Shown: positions 7,055-13,897, numbered from the stretch's first letter. The stretch is 20,006 bases of DNA from UMGS172 sp045578845 (GCA_045578845.1 JAZNLA010000023.1:1-20006), one strand, 5' to 3'. Numbers and translations are program-made. Notes: generated by a model not told the origin, from the letters alone.

Positions 7055-9343
7055 TTACTTCTTGCGCTTTCTACAGATAGGGCAATTAGTTCCATTTGAT
7101 CTATCATTCACTTTGGCTTGCCATTCATGACCTTCTTCGCACATCCACCAAACCTTTTTATTGGAGCCTGGTGCAATCATGTTAGGTTCTAAATCTGCAT
7201 TTTTTGTAGGATGCCATTCTCTTGCCAGCCTGGGATTTTTGGTTGCTAAGTCATTGTATCCAGGAAGGATTTTTTTGTTAGCGCATATCGGACATCCTCT
7301 GCCGTCTGTTCGGCTCGATATCGAAGCCTCCCATTCATGGCCTTTCTCACACATCCACCAAGCCTTTTTGCTAGATCTAGGTGCAACCATATTGGGATTT
7401 AATTCACCGTTTTTAGTTGGATGCCATTCTTTTGCAACTAGTGGATATTTTGTTTCTAAATCATTATACCCCGAGAGTATTTGTTGATTAGCACACACTG
7501 GGCAACCATTTCCTTGTACTCTCCAGTTAACACCAGCTTGCCATTCGTGACCTTTTTCACAAAGCCACCAAACTCTTTTACCTGAGCCGAAAGTAACCAT
7601 ATCAGGTTTCAATTGCCCGTTTTTTGTAGGATGCCATTCTTGAGCAATTTGCGGATATGTGGATTCAAGACTTTTCGATTTAGTGGTTAAAATATATGAT
7701 TCATATATTTTACTTTCATCACGACCTACATCAACATCAATTTCAATTGTATTATCAATATAAGAGAAAATCTCTTTGACAATTTGGTTTAAACTACTGT
7801 TGTGTTTTCGATCTTTTCTGACTATACAGCAACAATCATCAAACAATTCGAGTCCATTCTCACGTACTCTTATCAAAAATATATCATTTTCTTTGCACAA
7901 TTGATTTTTTCTTCTCTCGTTCAAGTTGTCCTTATGCCAGTTGTAACCGTCATATTCAACAGCAATATTCATCGAAGGAATATAAATATCCAACTCTAAA
8001 CCTATTCTTTCTCTGTTTCCGCTGACAACATCCGGAAAATATTGTTTTATATAATAAAATAGTACTTGCTCTGGAAAAGATGTATGAGTTTCTTTACTGC
8101 AGATCGGACACCCTATTCCGTTTGTTCTATCGGATACCAATGCTTGCCATTCGTGTCCTTTTTCGCACATCCACCATACTTTTTTACCGGATTTTGGGGC
8201 AATCATATAGGGAGTTAATTCGCCGTTTTTTGTTGGATGCCATTCCTTTGCTATATTTGGATAGAGCGTTACCAAATCGTTTTCGCCACGTAATATTTGT
8301 TTGCCTTTACATATTGGACAGCCAGTGCCATACACTCTATCTTTTATTGTCGCTTGCCATTCATGTCCGCAACTTCCGAGCCACCAAACTTTTTTTCGAG
8401 ATTTGTGCATGACCATATACGGCTTTAAATCACCATTTTTAGTTGGATGCCATTCTCTTGCCACTAAGGGATGTCGTGTTTCTAAATCGTTGTATCCAGA
8501 AAGCATACGCTGATTAGCACATATTGGACAACCGTGGCCTCGAACTCTATCTGTAACAGCGGCTTGCCATTCATGACCTTTTTCACACAACCACCAAACA
8601 ACTTTGCTTGAGCCATCAGTAATCATATCGGGTTTCAAGTTTCCATTTTTTGATGGATGCCATTCCCGCGCAATGTTATGCTCTTTGGTTGCTAAATCAT
8701 TATATTTTTCAAGAACTTTTTTATTAGAACAATAGGGACAACCATCGCCTTTTGATCTAGCAGCTACAGTAGCTTGCCATTCGTGACCTTTTTCACAAAG
8801 CCACCAAACTTTTTTACTAGATCTTGGAGCAATGATCGCAGGTATTAATTCTCCGTTTTTAGTTGGATGCCATTCTTTTGCCAAATTTGGATTCTTTGTT
8901 GCTAAATCATTATATCCGCTTAGAATTTGCTGATTGGCACATACAGGGCAACCATTACCAAAATGACGGCTGTTTATGGTTGCTTGCCATTCGTGACCAC
9001 AAACCCCAAGCCACCATGCTTTTTTATTAGATGTAGATGCAACCATATCGGGCTTCAAGTCGCCATTTTTGTTAGGATGCCATTCTTTTGCTAAGTTTGG
9101 GTTTTTGGTTGCCAGATCATTGAATCCTGGAAGAACTTTTACATTTGAGCAATAAGGACAACCGTGTCCACTTGTTCTAATGTATACTTTTGATTGCCAT
9201 TCGTGTCCACACTTGCCCAACCACCAAACCAGTCTCCCGGATTTTTGCGCAACCTCGGTAGGCAATAACCCCTCGTTTTTAGTTGGGTGCCATTCGACGA
9301 GCAATTCAGGATTAGTTTTCGCTAAACATTCGTATTTCCCCAT
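7055..9343 (-). CDS. Nine-repeat treble-clef zinc protein with embedded Vsr/DUF559-like nuclease domain
   Basis: 762 residues. Nine zinc-ribbon repeats of the DUF4379/PF14311 type (EWHPTKNG..., WW, C and H ligands, then CPxC) occur with an exact 70-residue period. The WW pairs lie at 40, 110, 180, 250, 320 and 390, and after an interruption at 592, 662 and 732. Residues about 420-558 between repeats six and seven carry a PD-(D/E)XK-like segment. LDIYIP (D452) leads into AVEYDG (E463, D465) and H470, the arrangement seen in Vsr/DUF559 endonuclease folds. Nucleic-acid cleavage is inferred. The start at 9343 has no good Shine-Dalgarno site and lies 20 bases after the abi stop, so it probably depends on coupling. 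It ends before the terminator at 6910-6941. Confidence 0.88.
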   Translation of the reverse strand: MGKYECLAKTNPELLVEWHPTKNEGLLPTEVAQKSGRLVWWLGKCGHEWQSKVYIRTSGHGCPYCSNVKVLPGFNDLATKNPNLAKEWHPNKNGDLKPDMVASTSNKKAWWLGVCGHEWQATINSRHFGNGCPVCANQQILSGYNDLATKNPNLAKEWHPTKNGELIPAIIAPRSSKKVWWLCEKGHEWQATVAARSKGDGCPYCSNKKVLEKYNDLATKEHNIAREWHPSKNGNLKPDMITDGSSKVVWWLCEKGHEWQAAVTDRVRGHGCPICANQRMLSGYNDLETRHPLVAREWHPTKNGDLKPYMVMHKSRKKVWWLGSCGHEWQATIKDRVYGTGCPICKGKQILRGENDLVTLYPNIAKEWHPTKNGELTPYMIAPKSGKKVWWMCEKGHEWQALVSDRTNGIGCPICSKETHTSFPEQVLFYYIKQYFPDVVSGNRERIGLELDIYIPSMNIAVEYDGYNWHKDNLNERRKNQLCKENDIFLIRVRENGLELFDDCCCIVRKDRKHNSSLNQIVKEIFSYIDNTIEIDVDVGRDESKIYESYILTTKSKSLESTYPQIAQEWHPTKNGQLKPDMVTFGSGKRVWWLCEKGHEWQAGVNWRVQGNGCPVCANQQILSGYNDLETKYPLVAKEWHPTKNGELNPNMVAPRSSKKAWWMCEKGHEWEASISSRTDGRGCPICANKKILPGYNDLATKNPRLAREWHPTKNADLEPNMIAPGSNKKVWWMCEEGHEWQAKVNDRSNGTNCPICRKRKK

Positions 9344-9363
9344 GTCTAATTACCATTCTTTTT

Positions 9364-10281
9364 TCACTTTTTGTTTGAGTTCTGTTCTATTGATAAAATA
9401 AAGTCAGCCATTAACACTGCAGAGTTCACAAATAGTCGAGCGTGGTGTTCCTCAATGTTTATCCTAGCGGAACCCACTCCATGTGCATCACTATCTTTAT
9501 TGCGCATTTCCGAAATAGATGATACTATTTTTTCAAGACCTGATAGCAATGTGTTTATACGCCTATCTGCGTTAGGGTCAGTATGCATGTTGTAGTGACC
9601 CTTCACTTGTTTATATAGTTCTGACATATTACCGGATGTTGTCGGTGTATCCCCTTTTTTCTCAATTGCATAGCAAAACACCTCTTCTAGTAATGTTCTG
9701 CTCTTTGTAATAGCACTATCAAAATTCTTTTTCTCAATGTCTTCAATAGCACGACTCGATATGCTTTTTATATACTCACGGTTTATTGATTTGATTTTTG
9801 GTGCTTGTATTTCTATCTTCTCACCAATTTTTCGAACAATGAAACGATCACCCACTATTGCCAATTCATTGCCCCCGAAATATAGCAAACCATTTATTCT
9901 AGAAATTACTTCTTCGACAATAAGTTTATAAGACTCATCTATTACTTTAGGAGTGCTACCACTAAGAGAACTTACAAACTGTTCTTTTGAAAACAGATGC
10001 GATAGCAAGTCCGAGCATTTATTATTCTTTACACAGTGATTCAATAAATTATCCAAATACTGCCAACGACTGAGGTTTGAACCTCCCCATGTGTAAGTTA
10101 CAGGCAAACCAAACATTGTAGATAAGTCACATAAACTGGGCCCGTTCAAATATGGCATTTTGACTTGGACTGTATCCCCACTAGACAAAAGGAAATCTCC
10201 AAAACTTTTATCCCCATCTAAAATATCTATTATTTCTCTTGTTCTTAACAAATTGAATAAGTTTTCGGTAACCATTTTCAA
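9364..10281 (-). CDS. Abortive infection family protein (Abi_C-type C-terminus)
   Basis: 305 residues. The C-terminal about 120 residues match the Abi_C family (PF14355) pattern: SRTLLEEVFCYAI, a NMSELYKQVK segment, RRINTLLSGLEKIVSSISEMRNK, DAHG, then EEHHARLFVNSAVLMADFIL. The N-terminal half is not recognised; it contains mixed helices and strands and no membrane segment. The family is linked to phage-exclusion genes, so a defence role is inferred from family and context. The start is TTG at 10279-10281, with AGGAG eight bases upstream; the ATG six bases further in would have 14-base spacing. A strong extended -10 promoter is at 10315-10343. It is followed by the zinc-ribbon nuclease gene after 20 bases, so the two form an operon. 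Confidence 0.85.
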   Translation of the reverse strand: MKMVTENLFNLLRTREIIDILDGDKSFGDFLLSSGDTVQVKMPYLNGPSLCDLSTMFGLPVTYTWGGSNLSRWQYLDNLLNHCVKNNKCSDLLSHLFSKEQFVSSLSGSTPKVIDESYKLIVEEVISRINGLLYFGGNELAIVGDRFIVRKIGEKIEIQAPKIKSINREYIKSISSRAIEDIEKKNFDSAITKSRTLLEEVFCYAIEKKGDTPTTSGNMSELYKQVKGHYNMHTDPNADRRINTLLSGLEKIVSSISEMRNKDSDAHGVGSARINIEEHHARLFVNSAVLMADFILSIEQNSNKK

Positions 10282-10314
10282 TTGTATTTCTCCTAATCTG
10301 AAAATTCTAATTGC

Positions 10315-10343
10315 ATTATAACATATTTCTGCATTTCTTTCAA
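10315..10343 (-). promoter_or_regulatory. Strong promoter of the abi/zinc-ribbon operon
   Basis: On the minus strand TTGAAA (10338-10343), 17-base spacer, TATAAT (10315-10320), with a TGT extended -10. It is the best promoter match in the window. The IS left end begins about five bases upstream of the -35, so the promoter is intact. Confidence 0.8.
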
Positions 10344-10348
10344 TTCCT

Positions 10349-11617
10349 ACAGAAAATGTCGTAAAATTGTTTCAATGCATTCAATATAGGAGTTGAAAAT
10401 ATGAGAACTTACACGCAAGAAGAAAAACAAGCGGTCATTGACCGTGCCATATCCGGTGAGCCGTTTGCGCATATCCTCGCCGACACTGGTATACCCAAGA
10501 GCACCTTTTATAGTTGGTTGCGCATTTACCAAGAGGAGCAAAACGCTGCCAATAGGAGAACGGTAGATATCCGGAATTTTCATTTGCTTGAAAATAAAGT
10601 CGCACGCTTGGAAAGCATCGTTGAAATTCTCAAATCTGCAACCTGCACGCCGAAGTCACCATTAAAGCAGCGATTGTATACCGCCGAGCAGCTTTATGGA
10701 AAATATAACGTGCACGTGATCTGCGATGCATTTGACATTCCCCGCGGAACATTTTACAATCACGTTCTCCGCAATAAGAAAGACAACACGTGGTATGCAA
10801 AACGCCGTGAAGAATTGCGGCTTCGCATACAGGAAATCTACGACGAAAGTAATCAGGTCTTCGGTGCTGCTAAAATTGCGGCAGTTATGAAAAGCGAAGG
10901 ATTCAAAGTCAGTAACGAAATGGTACGCACGCTTATGCGTGATATGGGGTTAGTCAGCATTCGTCAGTCGGCGAAGAAATTATACGAGGACGAAGGGCGC
11001 AAGTATAAAAATCACCTTAACCAAGAGTTTGACACGTGCAAGCCGAACGAAGTGTGGGTTAGTGATGTTACCTATTTCAAATATGGTGAAAACGCTTATT
11101 ACATTTGCGTGATTATCGACTTGTATTCACGTATGGTCGTGGGGTACAAAATCGGAAAGACCAACAGCACGCAGCTTGTAAAGTCGACTTTTCAGATTGC
11201 CTATAAAGCACGTAAGCCGGATTCAAACTTGATCTTCCACACCGACCGTGGCGGCAACTATCGTTCCAAAACAATGAACGACTATATGCGGTCACTACAC
11301 ATTACGCACTCTTTTTCACGTGTGCACGTGCCGTATGACAATTCTGTAATGGAATCGTTCTTTGCTTCTTTGAAGCGCGAGGAATTGTATCGGACGAAGT
11401 ATCGTTCGGAGGCAGACTTCCGAAGTGCGGTGGACAAGTACATAATTTTTTACAATACCAAGCGACCACACAAGAAGCTGCAATACAAGACTCCCGAACA
11501 GAAGGAAGAGGAATATGCCTTGAAGGACGCGGGTTTATAAGACACGTGCAGATAGACTGATGGGTTCGAAAAGGTTTGTTTTTTAATCTTCTAATTGCAA
11601 AATTTAAGATTTTCTGT
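10349..11617 (+). mobile_element. IS3-family insertion sequence, about 1.27 kb
   Basis: One transposase gene is flanked by an inverted repeat that starts ACAGAAAAT at 10349-10357 and ends ATTTTCTGT at 11609-11617. Similarity continues less perfectly inward (AAAATTG on the left against CAAAATTT on the right). Bases just outside (TCCT on the left, TTTT on the right) do not form an obvious 3-4 bp target duplication, so the exact ends are uncertain or the flanks have changed. Its base composition looks richer in G+C than the neighbouring AT-rich genes, which fits acquisition from elsewhere. Confidence 0.7.
10401..11540 (+). CDS. IS3-family transposase, single-ORF form
   Basis: 379 residues in one frame. 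An N-terminal helix-turn-helix (about 1-45) is followed by a short coiled segment (61-78), a second HTH_21-type domain (about 138-185) and the rve integrase core. The DDE triad is D222 (SDVTY), D282 (HTDRGG) and E318 (VMESFF). There are 35 residues between the second D and the E, the DD(35)E spacing of IS3. Most IS3 elements make the transposase by frameshifting two ORFs; here the parts are already fused in frame. AGGAG (10388-10392) lies eight bases before the ATG. No frame damage is visible, so it could be active. Confidence 0.95.
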   Translation: MRTYTQEEKQAVIDRAISGEPFAHILADTGIPKSTFYSWLRIYQEEQNAANRRTVDIRNFHLLENKVARLESIVEILKSATCTPKSPLKQRLYTAEQLYGKYNVHVICDAFDIPRGTFYNHVLRNKKDNTWYAKRREELRLRIQEIYDESNQVFGAAKIAAVMKSEGFKVSNEMVRTLMRDMGLVSIRQSAKKLYEDEGRKYKNHLNQEFDTCKPNEVWVSDVTYFKYGENAYYICVIIDLYSRMVVGYKIGKTNSTQLVKSTFQIAYKARKPDSNLIFHTDRGGNYRSKTMNDYMRSLHITHSFSRVHVPYDNSVMESFFASLKREELYRTKYRSEADFRSAVDKYIIFYNTKRPHKKLQYKTPEQKEEEYALKDAGL

Positions 11618-11687
11618 TTTTAGTCCAGCTGGCAAAAAGAAAATGCGACCTCGAAAAGCCGCATAAATACTGGGTTTTATAATAAAA

Positions 11688-11730
11688 ACACCATTGAGTC
11701 TGAACTTGGGGGTTCAGATTTCAATGGTGT
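11688..11730 (-). terminator. Terminator of the tRNA(CAT)-tRNA-Trp operon
   Basis: Outer stem ACACCATTGA (11688-11697) with TCAATGGTGT (11721-11730), inner stem TCTGAAC (11699-11705) with GTTCAGA (11712-11718). On the minus strand it is followed by a T-rich run. It begins just after the tRNA-Trp CCA end. The stretch 11618-11687 to its left holds only a weak ATGCG/CGCAT inverted repeat. Confidence 0.8.
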
Positions 11731-11737
11731 CTTTAGA

Positions 11738-11813
11738 TGGCAGGGGTAGAAGGATTCGAACCCTCGGCACGCGGTTTTGGAGACCGCTGCTCTACCAACT
11801 GAGCTATGCCCCT
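11738..11813 (-). tRNA. trnW: tRNA-Trp (anticodon CCA)
   Basis: 76 nucleotides including encoded CCA. The anticodon stem GCGGT/ACCGC closes a CTCCAAA loop with anticodon CCA; the T-loop is TTCGAAT. The D-arm has the AGCTCAGTTGG consensus. The 7-bp acceptor stem has one C6-A67 mismatch; the other pairs are intact and the discriminator is G, as expected for bacterial Trp tRNA. Second gene of a two-tRNA minus-strand operon. Confidence 0.95.
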
Positions 11814-11845
11814 GTATGAACGGACTAAAAGTCCGTTATTTGATG

Positions 11846-11922
11846 TGGTGGGCCTTCGGGGGCTCGAACCCGGGACCTACCGGTTATGAGCCGGTTGCTC
11901 TAACCAACTGAGCTAAAGGCCC
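11846..11922 (-). tRNA. tRNA with CAT anticodon (Ile2 or elongator Met)
   Basis: 77 nucleotides with encoded CCA and a perfect 7-bp acceptor stem (GGGCCTT/AAGGCCC). The anticodon loop is CTCATAA with a CCGG-type stem. Acceptor pairs C4-G69 and C5-G68, together with A37 and A38, are the features TilS uses to pick tRNA-Ile2 for lysidine modification. The sequence resembles Bacillus Ile2 more than its elongator Met, so I lean to Ile2, though automatic tools would probably report Met. It is not the initiator, since the acceptor is fully paired at position 1-72. Confidence 0.93.
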
Positions 11923-11950
11923 ACATCAACGCACTAAACAGTGCCTAATT

Positions 11951-11978
11951 ATTATAACATAAAACTTTTGTTTGTCAA
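11951..11978 (-). promoter_or_regulatory. Promoter of the two-tRNA operon
   Basis: On the minus strand TTGACA (11973-11978), 16-base spacer, TATAAT (11951-11956) with an extended TGT. Both hexamers are perfect, as often seen at stable-RNA operons. It starts about 30 bases before the CAT tRNA. Confidence 0.8.
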
Positions 11979-12026
11979 CATATTTTTTATAAAATTATAA
12001 AGTTATATGTATTTAAGAAAATAATA

Positions 12027-12052
12027 AAAACACCGCACTCAAGCGGTGTTTT
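12027..12052 (-). terminator. Terminator after the four-helix/ATPase operon
   Basis: AAAACACCGC (12027-12036) pairs with GCGGTGTTTT (12043-12052) around a six-base loop. T-rich sequence follows on either strand. It lies between the ATPase stop and the tRNA promoter. Confidence 0.8.
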
Positions 12053-12077
12053 TTGTGGTTTTCGCTATACAATAAGT

Positions 12078-12107
12078 AAGCCTCAAAGACTTTCGTCCTT
12101 GAGGCTT
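12078..12107. other. Second hairpin downstream of the ATPase gene
   Basis: Arms 12078-12090 and 12095-12107 pair over 12 of 13 positions around a TTTC loop, without a T run on either side. It may protect the 3' end of the ATPase transcript or be a decayed terminator. Confidence 0.5.
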
Positions 12108-12144
12108 TGGCTTGTGGGTGCAGTTTAGATACCTGTGAATACTT

Positions 12145-12885
12145 TTATTTTTCAAAAAGATAATGTAACATTTTTTCAGGATTTTCTAAAAAATTTTTCG
12201 TAATATTATAATGTTCAGTATTCTTGTATTCGACCGAACAAATTCCTTTTTCAGAAAACTCTAAAATATCAGAATTAGGGAAAGCCATAAGAATAGGCGA
12301 GTGAGTTGCTATAATAAATTGTGAGCCTTCATCAGCTAACCGCTTTATTTCAGCAAGAAGCGTTAAAATCCTCATAGGTGACAATGCGGCTTCCGGCTCA
12401 TCGAGTATATATAATCCGTTACCGAAAAATCTGTTTTTAACGATATTTATAAAACTCTCTCCGTGTGATTGATTATGTAACGAAACACCTCCATAACTTT
12501 CAATAACCTTTGGGTCAAATGAAGGTTCCTTATCCATATCGTCAATATTAGTGGCTACATTATAAATGCTCTCAGCACGAAGAAAAAATCCGTCTTTTGC
12601 AAAACCTGTTTTTCCGAGAATTAAATGGTCACATAATTCGGAATGAGTTTCATTGGTAGAAAAATTGAAGTTTATTGAACCGCCTTCGGCATTAAAACCA
12701 TACGCTACTGCAATTGCTTCCAATAAAGTGGACTTTCCTGTGCCATTTTCGCCAACAAAGAATGTAACATTAGATGTGAGAGAAAGTTTTTTTGTTTGTT
12801 TAAAATATTTTATAATAGGCAATTTATTTAAATATGAATTTTCATCAAGAGAATTATCAAACAATATATCACGAATATAAATCAT
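12145..12885 (-). CDS. ABC-type AAA family ATPase (AAA_15/AAA_21-like)
   Basis: 246-residue soluble ATPase of the SMC/RecF-like class found in many defence and repair systems. Walker A GENGTGKST is at 45-53, an ABC-like signature QSHGESF at 139-145, Walker B LYILDEPE at 158-165 and the switch histidine ATHSP at 193-197. There is no transmembrane partner nearby, so it is not a transporter component. It lacks the TOPRIM domain that OLD-family nucleases carry, so it is ATPase only. The ATG overlaps the stop of the upstream four-helix gene by four bases (ATGA), which implies coupled translation and a joint function. The actual role is unknown. Confidence 0.88.
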   Translation of the reverse strand: MIYIRDILFDNSLDENSYLNKLPIIKYFKQTKKLSLTSNVTFFVGENGTGKSTLLEAIAVAYGFNAEGGSINFNFSTNETHSELCDHLILGKTGFAKDGFFLRAESIYNVATNIDDMDKEPSFDPKVIESYGGVSLHNQSHGESFINIVKNRFFGNGLYILDEPEAALSPMRILTLLAEIKRLADEGSQFIIATHSPILMAFPNSDILEFSEKGICSVEYKNTEHYNITKNFLENPEKMLHYLFEK

Positions 12886-13238
12886 TTCAAATTTTCCTTT
12901 GCTGTGTTTATTGAAGAAATTAAAATTTGTTTGATATCAAGACAGTCATTTAAAAGAGATGTTGCCATTTCTTCATTTATGTATTCGGATAATTGTAATA
13001 ACTTTATCCAATATTCAGTTTCGGCGGTTTCTTTTAATGCAATATGTAATTTAGAAATAAAATCGGCTTTACTTTGTCCATAATTAGCCTCATTGATATT
13101 AGCACCTATTGATGTGCCGCTACGAACAATTTGCTTTGATATGATATGTTCTTTTTTATCTTTGATTAAATATTGGTTAAGTTTTATTATTCTTGCAGCA
13201 AAGGAAATGGTTTTATCAATTAAAATATTATCCCTCAT
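12882..13238 (-). CDS. Four helix bundle protein (S23/Avd-like)
   Basis: 118 residues, all-helical, matching the 'four helix bundle protein' family (TIGR02436, the 23S-intervening-sequence/S23 group). Diagnostic pieces are IVRSGTSIGANINEANYGQS, followed by DFISKLHIALKETAETEYWI. Relatives include Avd of diversity-generating retroelements and proteins encoded inside 23S rRNA insertions. No reverse transcriptase or rRNA is present here. AAGGA lies nine bases before the ATG. A promoter is at 13260-13288. Its stop overlaps the start of the ATPase, so the two make an operon. The family forms pentamers that bind nucleic acid in Avd; that function is only a guess here. Confidence 0.88.
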   Translation of the reverse strand: MRDNILIDKTISFAARIIKLNQYLIKDKKEHIISKQIVRSGTSIGANINEANYGQSKADFISKLHIALKETAETEYWIKLLQLSEYINEEMATSLLNDCLDIKQILISSINTAKENLK

Positions 13239-13259
13239 TTAATCACATCCTTCGAGTTT

Positions 13260-13288
13260 ATTGTATCAAACTTTCGCTTTAAAATCAA
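13260..13288 (-). promoter_or_regulatory. Promoter of the four-helix/ATPase operon
   Basis: On the minus strand TTGATT (13283-13288), 17-base spacer, TACAAT (13260-13265). The outer base of the -35 is also the first base of the MITE-like terminal repeat. Confidence 0.65.
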
Positions 13289-13391
13289 TTATTCATTATT
13301 CATTAGCGAAGCGATTTCAATATTCAATATTCATTTGAAAAAGTCGCTCTTTAATGAATATTGAAGGAATGAATATTTAATAATGAATAAT
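13288..13391. repeat. MITE-like palindromic element, 104 bp
   Basis: Perfect 13-bp terminal inverted repeats, ATTATTCATTATT (13288-13300) and its complement (13379-13391). An internal 10-bp hairpin is formed by CAATATTCAT (13325-13334) and ATGAATATTG (13354-13363). There is no coding capacity. It is AT-rich and low in complexity, so part of the symmetry could arise by chance, but the perfect ends and length fit a miniature transposable element. No clear target duplication is visible. Confidence 0.55.
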
Positions 13392-13393
13392 AC

Positions 13394-13434
13394 AAACGAA
13401 AAAGCCGCACCTACTCGGTACGACTTTTTCGTTT
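13394..13434 (-). terminator. Terminator of tRNA-Gln
   Basis: AAACGAAAAAG (13394-13404) pairs with CTTTTTCGTTT (13424-13434). The stem continues inward with one mismatch (CCG against CGA). It begins at the tRNA CCA end, and on the minus strand the second arm is U-poor after the stem, so efficiency is uncertain. Confidence 0.65.
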
Positions 13435-13507
13435 GGCTGAGGAATAGGGATTCGAACCCCAACAAACAGAGTCAGAGTCTGTCGTGCTACCGTTACACTA
13501 TTCCTCA
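13434..13507 (-). tRNA. trnQ: tRNA-Gln (anticodon CTG)
   Basis: 74 nucleotides with encoded CCA and a perfect acceptor stem (TGAGGAA/TTCCTCA) that opens with the U1-A72 pair typical of glutamine tRNAs. The anticodon stem ACAGA/TCTGT closes the loop CTCTGAC, giving anticodon CTG for CAG codons. The T-loop TTCGAAT is normal. It lies downstream of rpsT on the same strand, separated by the rpsT terminator. Confidence 0.95.
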
Positions 13508-13590
13508 ATGGCAACAAATCTATTATATCCAATTATTTCTAAAAGTCAAGATTTATTTTACAAATTAACAATATTTTATCCTTATATAAA

Positions 13591-13622
13591 CGAAAAAGGC
13601 TGCCGATTCGGCAGCCGTTATT
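13591..13622 (-). terminator. Terminator of rpsT
   Basis: GGCTGCCG (13598-13605) pairs with CGGCAGCC (13609-13616) around a three-base loop. On the minus strand it is followed by T5 (13593-13597). It starts about 17 bases after the rpsT stop. Confidence 0.88.
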
Positions 13623-13633
13623 TCGTCATGCAA

Positions 13634-13897
13634 TTAAGCGTTAGTCTTATTAAGACGAACTACAAGAGCAGACTTCTTTCTGGCAGCAGTGTTTTTGTGA
13701 AGAATACCTTTAGTAACAGCCTGGTCAATCTTCTTAACAGCAACCTTAACAGCCTCGGCCTTATTGTCAGCATTGCTTTCAATAGCGGCATCTGCCTTTT
13801 TAATGGCAGTTTTGAGAGCAGAGTTGTAACTCTTGTTACGCATGTAGTTGGCTTCAGCAACGAGAACACGCTTTTTGGCGGATTTAATGTTAGGCAT
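13634..13897 (-). CDS. rpsT: 30S ribosomal protein S20
   Basis: Primary 16S rRNA-binding protein of the small subunit. The 87-residue, strongly basic product starts MPNIKSAKKRV and is rich in K, A and N, as S20 always is. I start it at 13897 because GGAGGTGG (13903-13910) lies five bases upstream; the upstream in-frame ATG gives an implausible 20-residue extension with no ribosome site. It is a monocistronic unit with its own promoter (13967-13995) and terminator (13598-13616). It lies just before gpr on the opposite strand, as in many Clostridia, where rpsT and gpr are divergent neighbours. Confidence 0.97.
   Translation of the reverse strand: MPNIKSAKKRVLVAEANYMRNKSYNSALKTAIKKADAAIESNADNKAEAVKVAVKKIDQAVTKGILHKNTAARKKSALVVRLNKTNA

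Noticed and set aside
11643..11664. Second IS-related hairpin after the transposase
   Set aside because: ATGCG/CGCAT is only a 5-bp stem with a long loop, within what chance gives.
12882..13238. Diversity-generating retroelement accessory gene (avd)
   Set aside because: The family is related, but no reverse transcriptase, template or variable repeat is present nearby.
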